A DNA stretch of 6,633 bases from Pseudomonadota bacterium (GTDB lineage: Bacteria > Pseudomonadota > Gammaproteobacteria > Steroidobacterales > Steroidobacteraceae). Positions 6,221-6,633 of the stretch are shown piece by piece. The DNA lies in the NCBI GenBank assembly GCA_023433705.1, contig JAEYUC010000052.1:1-6633 (forward strand), given 5' to 3'. The position numbers were made by a program, and so were the translations under genes. Within the stretch, counting starts at the first letter, position 1; each line of letters starts with the position of its first letter. The notes below the pieces were generated by a model. It did not search any database. It was not told the origin of the DNA and saw only the letters and a list, made by a program, of their open reading frames with translations.

Positions 6221-6445
6221 ATGAGCGAGACGGAGAAGAAGGGGTCCCCGTGGCCCTGGATACTGGTGCCCATTGCCGCGTTCACGCTGTTCTTCGTGTT
6301 GCGTGAATGCCAGCAACGGTTGCCGCCGGCCGTGAATTCCGTCCCCGCCTCCACCCCTTCGTCGCAGGGCGCGCCCTCGCCCGTCGCTCCCGCCGCCTCC
6401 GAACCGGAAGCCGCGGCGCCGGACCCCGCGCCGGCGCCGCAGTGA
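6221..6445 (+). CDS. Small single-helix membrane protein with Pro/Ala-rich tail, unknown function
   Basis: Not recognised as a named family. 74 residues: a short hydrophilic N-terminus (MSETEKKGSPWPW), a hydrophobic helix at about 12-27 (WILVPIAAFTLFFVL), then RECQQRLPP and a low-complexity tail rich in Pro, Ala and Ser with a few Glu/Asp. By composition it is a bitopic inner-membrane protein with a disordered, probably periplasmic tail. It is the only clear plus-strand gene in the window. The stop lies 3 nt from the stop of the convergent TonB-family gene. The minus-strand frame over the same DNA (6142-6354) lacks comparable protein character and ribosome-binding support. Downstream there is no room for a separate terminator. 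Confidence 0.7.
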   Translation: MSETEKKGSPWPWILVPIAAFTLFFVLRECQQRLPPAVNSVPASTPSSQGAPSPVAPAASEPEAAAPDPAPAPQ

Positions 6446-6448
6446 GAC

Positions 6449-6633
6449 TCAATCTTTCTTGAGCTGGAACACGACGCGCAAGCGATGCCACTGCGCGATC
6501 GCGACGCCGTCGCGCGTGGCCGGAATCAGGCGCCAGGTCTTCTTCGCTTCGTCTATCGCCGACTGATCCAGGCGCGGATGCCCCGTGCTGCGGATGATGC
6601 GAACGTCGCCGATGCGTCCGTTGGGCAGCACGT
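6449..6633 (-). CDS. TonB-family protein, C-terminal domain (5' end outside window)
   Basis: Only the last 60-odd residues are present; the frame runs off the right edge and the GTG at 6629-6631 is an internal Val codon rather than a start. The segment LPNGRIGDVRIIRSTGHPRLDQSAIDEAKK followed by WRLIPATRDG and RVVFQL (here shortened: LPNGR, GDVRI, STGHPRLD, SAIDEA) is the typical TonB C-terminal fold, with the conserved G-x-(V/I)-x-x-(V/I)-x-x-x-S-x-G-x-x-x-L-D core and the W-x-x-x-P-A strand. Full TonB proteins carry an N-terminal helix and link ExbB/ExbD energy to outer-membrane receptors; shorter periplasmic TonB-like proteins also exist, and which one this is cannot be told here. It is convergent with the small plus-strand gene. 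Confidence 0.85.
   Translation of the reverse strand, partial: VLPNGRIGDVRIIRSTGHPRLDQSAIDEAKKTWRLIPATRDGVAIAQWHRLRVVFQLKKD

Noticed and set aside
6142..6354. Minus-strand frame of 70 codons opposite the small plus-strand gene
   Set aside because: No ribosome-binding site or domain features; the plus-strand frame has a good GGGGAG, a membrane helix and typical spacing to its neighbour.
6448..6463. Small inverted repeat CTCAA-TCTTTC-TTGAG as a terminator for the convergent genes
   Set aside because: Only a 5-bp AT-containing stem with a 6-nt loop, no T-run, and it lies inside the last codons of the TonB-family gene.

Overview
This is a GC-rich window from what looks like a Gammaproteobacterium. 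The basis is dense high-GC coding, a GlyGly-CTERM type C-terminal sorting signal (known mainly from rhombosortase-bearing Gammaproteobacteria), a TonB-family gene and an E. coli YghZ-like aldo/keto reductase. Genus is not resolvable from the sequence; a Steroidobacter- or Xanthomonadales-like lineage is a guess. No tRNA, rRNA, insertion sequence, CRISPR array, phage gene or replication origin is visible.

Layout: almost everything reads on the minus strand. From right to left: (1) the 3' end of a TonB-family gene enters from the right edge (6449-6633). (2) A small plus-strand gene (6221-6445) for a one-helix, Pro/Ala-rich membrane protein converges on it, with stop codons 3 nt apart. (3) A short divergent region (6137-6220) precedes a tightly packed minus-strand run: a DUF3592-like membrane protein (5696-6136), a class I SAM methyltransferase (5109-5699, ATGA overlap), a 63-residue protein with one hydrophobic segment (4891-5082), a YdcZ/DUF606-type DMT-family membrane protein (4447-4887) and an aldo/keto reductase of the L-glyceraldehyde-3-phosphate reductase type (3378-4382). 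(4) A 237-nt gap with two inverted repeats (3141-3377). (5) A very large secreted protein (start at 3140, running off the left edge, at least 1046 residues) fills almost half the window.

The large protein is the most distinctive item. Its parts in order are a signal peptide, about 13 regularly spaced Asp-box (BNR) beta-propeller blades, three DUF11-like Ig-type repeats each with a C-x8-C pair, a Ser6-Gly8 linker encoded partly by an exact (GCC)8 tract, and a hydrophobic helix with basic residues that fits a rhombosortase-processed sorting tail. It is probably exported, held at the membrane, then cleaved and released or anchored at the surface. Its ligand is unknown.

The five-gene run looks like one transcription unit by spacing, but the gene functions do not add up to one recognisable pathway. 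I see no convincing evidence of a new defence, secretion or mobile system here; the findings are mostly architectural or regulatory leads.
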